Source of the DNA: Rhodospirillales bacterium
GTDB taxonomy: Bacteria > Pseudomonadota > Alphaproteobacteria > Acetobacterales > Acetobacteraceae
Assembly: GCA_028870815.1 (NCBI GenBank)
Contig: JAGWOU010000001.1
Coordinates: forward strand, 1 to 33,779
DNA: 33,779 bases
Direction of reading: 5' to 3'
The notes beneath the pieces are model-generated. The model did no database searches, was not told the origin of the DNA, and was given only the letters and a program-made list of their open reading frames with translations. The position numbers and the translations under genes were made by a program. Positions 32,020 through 33,779 of this stretch are shown here, piece after piece (the first letter of the stretch is position 1; every line of letters begins with the position of its first letter).

Positions 32020-32044
32020 GGTCAAGCGCCGCCGGGGCTTGACC
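32020..32044. promoter_or_regulatory. Inverted repeat with back-to-back -35-like boxes in a divergent promoter region
   Basis: GGTCAAGCGCC (32020-32030) and GGGGCTTGACC (32034-32044) are complementary at 10 of 11 positions, with 8 perfect outer pairs. Each arm carries TTGACC reading outward. On the minus strand GAAAAT lies 17 nt further on, close to ATG 31990. On the plus strand GATAAA (32064-32069) lies 19 nt on, ahead of the MFS gene. It may be an operator covering two promoters. Confidence 0.4.
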
Positions 32045-32052
32045 TCTGGGCC

Positions 32053-32118
32053 ATGCGCAAACAGATAAAAGTCGGCCGCCTGGGCCACGATTTCGAAGAT
32101 GTATTGGATTTTTCGTGA
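32053..32118 (+). CDS. Short upstream ORF overlapping the MFS start
   Basis: ATG 32053 opens a 21-codon frame beginning MRKQIKVGRLGHDF. Its TGA (32116-32118) overlaps the GTG start of the transporter as GTGA, so the two could be translationally coupled. I recognise no family. If transcription starts at the plus-strand box near 32064, this ORF would not be made, so the two ideas compete. Confidence 0.3.
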   Translation: MRKQIKVGRLGHDFEDVLDFS

Positions 32119-33311
32119 GCATTACCAAAGCGGCTGCCAAAAACCACACCGGTCTCGCGCTGTTCGCGCTCTCCATGGGTGGGTTCGCCATCGGCACCAC
32201 GGAATTCGGCACGATGGGTCTGGTGCCATATTTCGCCAACGGCCTGCATATCGGCATCGTCAAAGCCGGGCAGGTGATCAGCGCCTATGCGTTGGGTGTG
32301 GTGGTGGGCGCGCCCATTCTGGCGGTGGCGGGCGCCAGGCTGCCGCGCCGGGTTATGCTCATCGGGCTGATGCTATTTTTCGGCCTCGGCAATTTGTTAA
32401 GTGCCGTAGCCCCCGATTTTGCCTGGATGATGGTGTTCCGCTTCATCGCCGGCCTGCCGCATGGCGCGTATTTCGGCGCCGCAGCGCTGGTGGCGGCGGA
32501 GTTGGTGCCGCCGGGCAAAAAAACCCAGGCCATTGCCAGCGTGCTGCTCGGCCTTACCGTCGCCACCATCTTTGGCGTGCCCTTGGCCAATGGCATCGGC
32601 CAGGTGCTGAACTGGCGCTGGGCCTTTGTGCTGGTGGCGCTGCTGGCGGCGGCCACGGCTGGTCTGGTGTTCGCGCTGGTGCCGCATATGGCCGCCGACA
32701 AATCCAGAAACCCGCTGTCTGAGCTTGACGCGTTGAGGAACAAGCAAGTTTGGCTCACCCTCGGCATTGGCGCCATTGGCTTCGGCGGGATGTTTGCTGT
32801 TTATACCTATCTCGATTCCACGCTGCTGGAGGTTACGAAGGCGCGGCCCTTCATGCAGCCGCTGGTGCTGGCGCTGTTCGGCGCGGGGATGACGTTTGGC
32901 AATCTTCTCGCCTCGCGCCTCGCGGACAAAGCCTTGATGCAGACCATCGCCGGTGTGCTCATCTGGTCGGCGCTGGTGATGGCGCTCTATCCGTTCATGA
33001 CCGGACATATCTGGAGCATGGCGCTGGCGGCATTTCTCATCGGCAATGGCGGCGGGCTCGGCTCGCCTTTGCAGGCGCGGTTGATGGATGTGGCGGGTAA
33101 GGCGCAAACCCTGGCGGCGGCACTGAACCACAGCGCCATGAACACGGCCAACGCGCTGGGGCCGGTGCTGGCGGGGCTGGCCATCAGCGCCGGGTGCGGC
33201 CTGCCTTCCACGGGCTGGGTGGGTGCTGCTTTGGCTGTTGCCGGGCTCGGTATCTGGGGGCTGGCGATGCTGGTAGCCCGGCGCGGTGGTGCGTTGGCGG
33301 GGGCAGAGTAG
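32115..33311 (+). CDS. MFS transporter, DHA1 (AraJ-like) family
   Basis: This 398-residue inner-membrane protein has twelve predicted helices. It opens ALFALSMGGFAIGTTEFGTMGL, typical of DHA1 drug or sugar efflux proteins such as AraJ and YdhP. The loop 2-3 motif AGARLPRRVMLIG and the motif-C-like ASVLLGLTVATIFGVPLANG are visible. Such proteins export drugs, sugars or metabolites by proton antiport; the substrate is unknown. The start is GTG 32115 with only a weak TTGGA upstream, consistent with coupling to the short ORF before it. It is divergent from the FAD oxidoreductase. Confidence 0.92.
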   Translation: MSITKAAAKNHTGLALFALSMGGFAIGTTEFGTMGLVPYFANGLHIGIVKAGQVISAYALGVVVGAPILAVAGARLPRRVMLIGLMLFFGLGNLLSAVAPDFAWMMVFRFIAGLPHGAYFGAAALVAAELVPPGKKTQAIASVLLGLTVATIFGVPLANGIGQVLNWRWAFVLVALLAAATAGLVFALVPHMAADKSRNPLSELDALRNKQVWLTLGIGAIGFGGMFAVYTYLDSTLLEVTKARPFMQPLVLALFGAGMTFGNLLASRLADKALMQTIAGVLIWSALVMALYPFMTGHIWSMALAAFLIGNGGGLGSPLQARLMDVAGKAQTLAAALNHSAMNTANALGPVLAGLAISAGCGLPSTGWVGAALAVAGLGIWGLAMLVARRGGALAGAE

Positions 33312-33313
33312 GT

Positions 33314-33779
33314 TCAGCGCACCGGAATGGTGGCGTAACGCAGCTCGCGGCGGTATTCGCTGGGCGGCACATCATGGCAGCAGATCAGCCAGTAAGGCAG
33401 CACTAGCAGCAGCGTCCAGGTAAAATTCCAAACCAGCTGCATGTGCGATTCAAGCGGCCATTGGGTAGGGAACAGCACCAGATCCAGTAGCCAGAGCGTG
33501 CGCCAGAGCAGCCCGGTTAGGCGCACCGCCGGCGCCACGCGCGCCCGGCGCGAACCCTGCGCCTGCTGGGTGTTTATCTGCACATAGGCCGCGCCCGCCA
33601 TGATGGCGAGGCACAACATGTCCTCGAAGAAATCTGGCGAATAGGCGCGGTCGAACAATTTTATCCACGCAAGCCCGGCCAATGCGCCCAGCCCGGTGCA
33701 AAACCGCGCCAGCGTGAACACCTGCACCCCAAGCCACCATTCAGCCCGGTTCACCCCCGGCTGCAGCACCTGGTCGATG
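33314..33779 (-). CDS. Unidentified membrane protein, 5' end probably beyond window
   Basis: The reading frame stays open to the right edge, so the true start may lie outside; the only start codon inside is GTG 33769, giving 151 residues. Hydrophobic segments are FTLARFCTGLGALAGLAWI, FFEDMLCLAIMAGAAYVQI, GLLWRTLWLLDLVLFP and LVWNFTWTLLLVLPYWLICC. This suggests four membrane helices and a basic C-terminus. I do not recognise the family and see no catalytic motif. Its stop lies 2 nt from the MFS stop in convergent orientation. Confidence 0.7.
   Translation of the reverse strand, partial: IDQVLQPGVNRAEWWLGVQVFTLARFCTGLGALAGLAWIKLFDRAYSPDFFEDMLCLAIMAGAAYVQINTQQAQGSRRARVAPAVRLTGLLWRTLWLLDLVLFPTQWPLESHMQLVWNFTWTLLLVLPYWLICCHDVPPSEYRRELRYATIPVR

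Noticed and set aside
31991..32263. N-terminal extension of 91 residues on the FAD oxidoreductase.
   Set aside because: It is antisense to the MFS gene and covers the divergent promoter region; the FAD motif follows normally from ATG 31990.
1..33779. CRISPR arrays, tRNA/rRNA genes, insertion sequences, prophage or toxin-antitoxin genes.
   Set aside because: I looked for regular spaced repeats, cloverleaf sequences, transposase or integrase motifs and paired small ORFs on both strands and found none that I could support.

Overview
The window is GC-rich and densely coded, with short intergenic gaps and many ATGA-type overlaps. It looks like an alphaproteobacterial chromosome. The family evidence is an alphaproteobacterial-type SMC hinge, a DUF1127 protein, the neighbourhood mutY / DciA-like DUF721 / DsbA / smc, and the neighbourhood deacetylase / xseB / ispA. 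My best guess is Acetobacteraceae, from general resemblance only. I saw no tRNA, rRNA, insertion sequence, phage gene or CRISPR array.

Left part (1-17750), mostly housekeeping genes. It starts inside a PLP-dependent ornithine/lysine-type decarboxylase on the minus strand, with a hairpin in its leader. Next come a divergent OmpR-type response regulator and its histidine kinase, then minus-strand genes for a CYTH/CHAD protein, an RNA 2',3'-cyclic phosphodiesterase and a three-domain Xaa-Pro aminopeptidase. A small DUF1127 gene ends at a UUCG terminator shared with the converging smc. The minus-strand run DciA-like / DsbA-like / smc is divergent from mutY, and an M19 dipeptidase follows mutY. 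A 139-bp structured repeat with imperfect terminal inverted repeats lies between the dipeptidase and a converging ROK sugar kinase. A plus-strand operon then encodes a TusA-like protein lacking its cysteine, a histone-deacetylase-fold amidohydrolase, XseB and IspA.

Central part (17818-30701), the most interesting region. Twelve plus-strand genes, plus one 13-codon mini-ORF, run almost without gaps. They encode a 2-oxoglutarate/Fe(II) oxygenase, a complete BMP-type (nucleobase/nucleoside class) ABC importer, xanthine dehydrogenase XdhA/XdhB with its maturation factor XdhC, a guanine/nucleoside-deaminase-like enzyme, and AtzG-, AtzE- and AtzH-like proteins. The plain reading is import of a purine, deamination, oxidation by XDH, and hydrolysis of a ureido- or carboxyurea-type product. 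Urate oxidase, allantoinase, cyanuric acid hydrolase (AtzD) and any dedicated regulator are all absent from the window. The 2OG gene is preceded by a leader with three perfect inverted-repeat stems, a candidate cis-regulatory RNA.

Right part (30698-33779). A DAO-type FAD oxidoreductase converges on atzH with a 4-nt overlap. A divergent DHA1-type MFS transporter follows; the promoter region between the two carries a near-perfect inverted repeat and a short upstream ORF. The window ends in the 5' part of an unidentified membrane protein on the minus strand.
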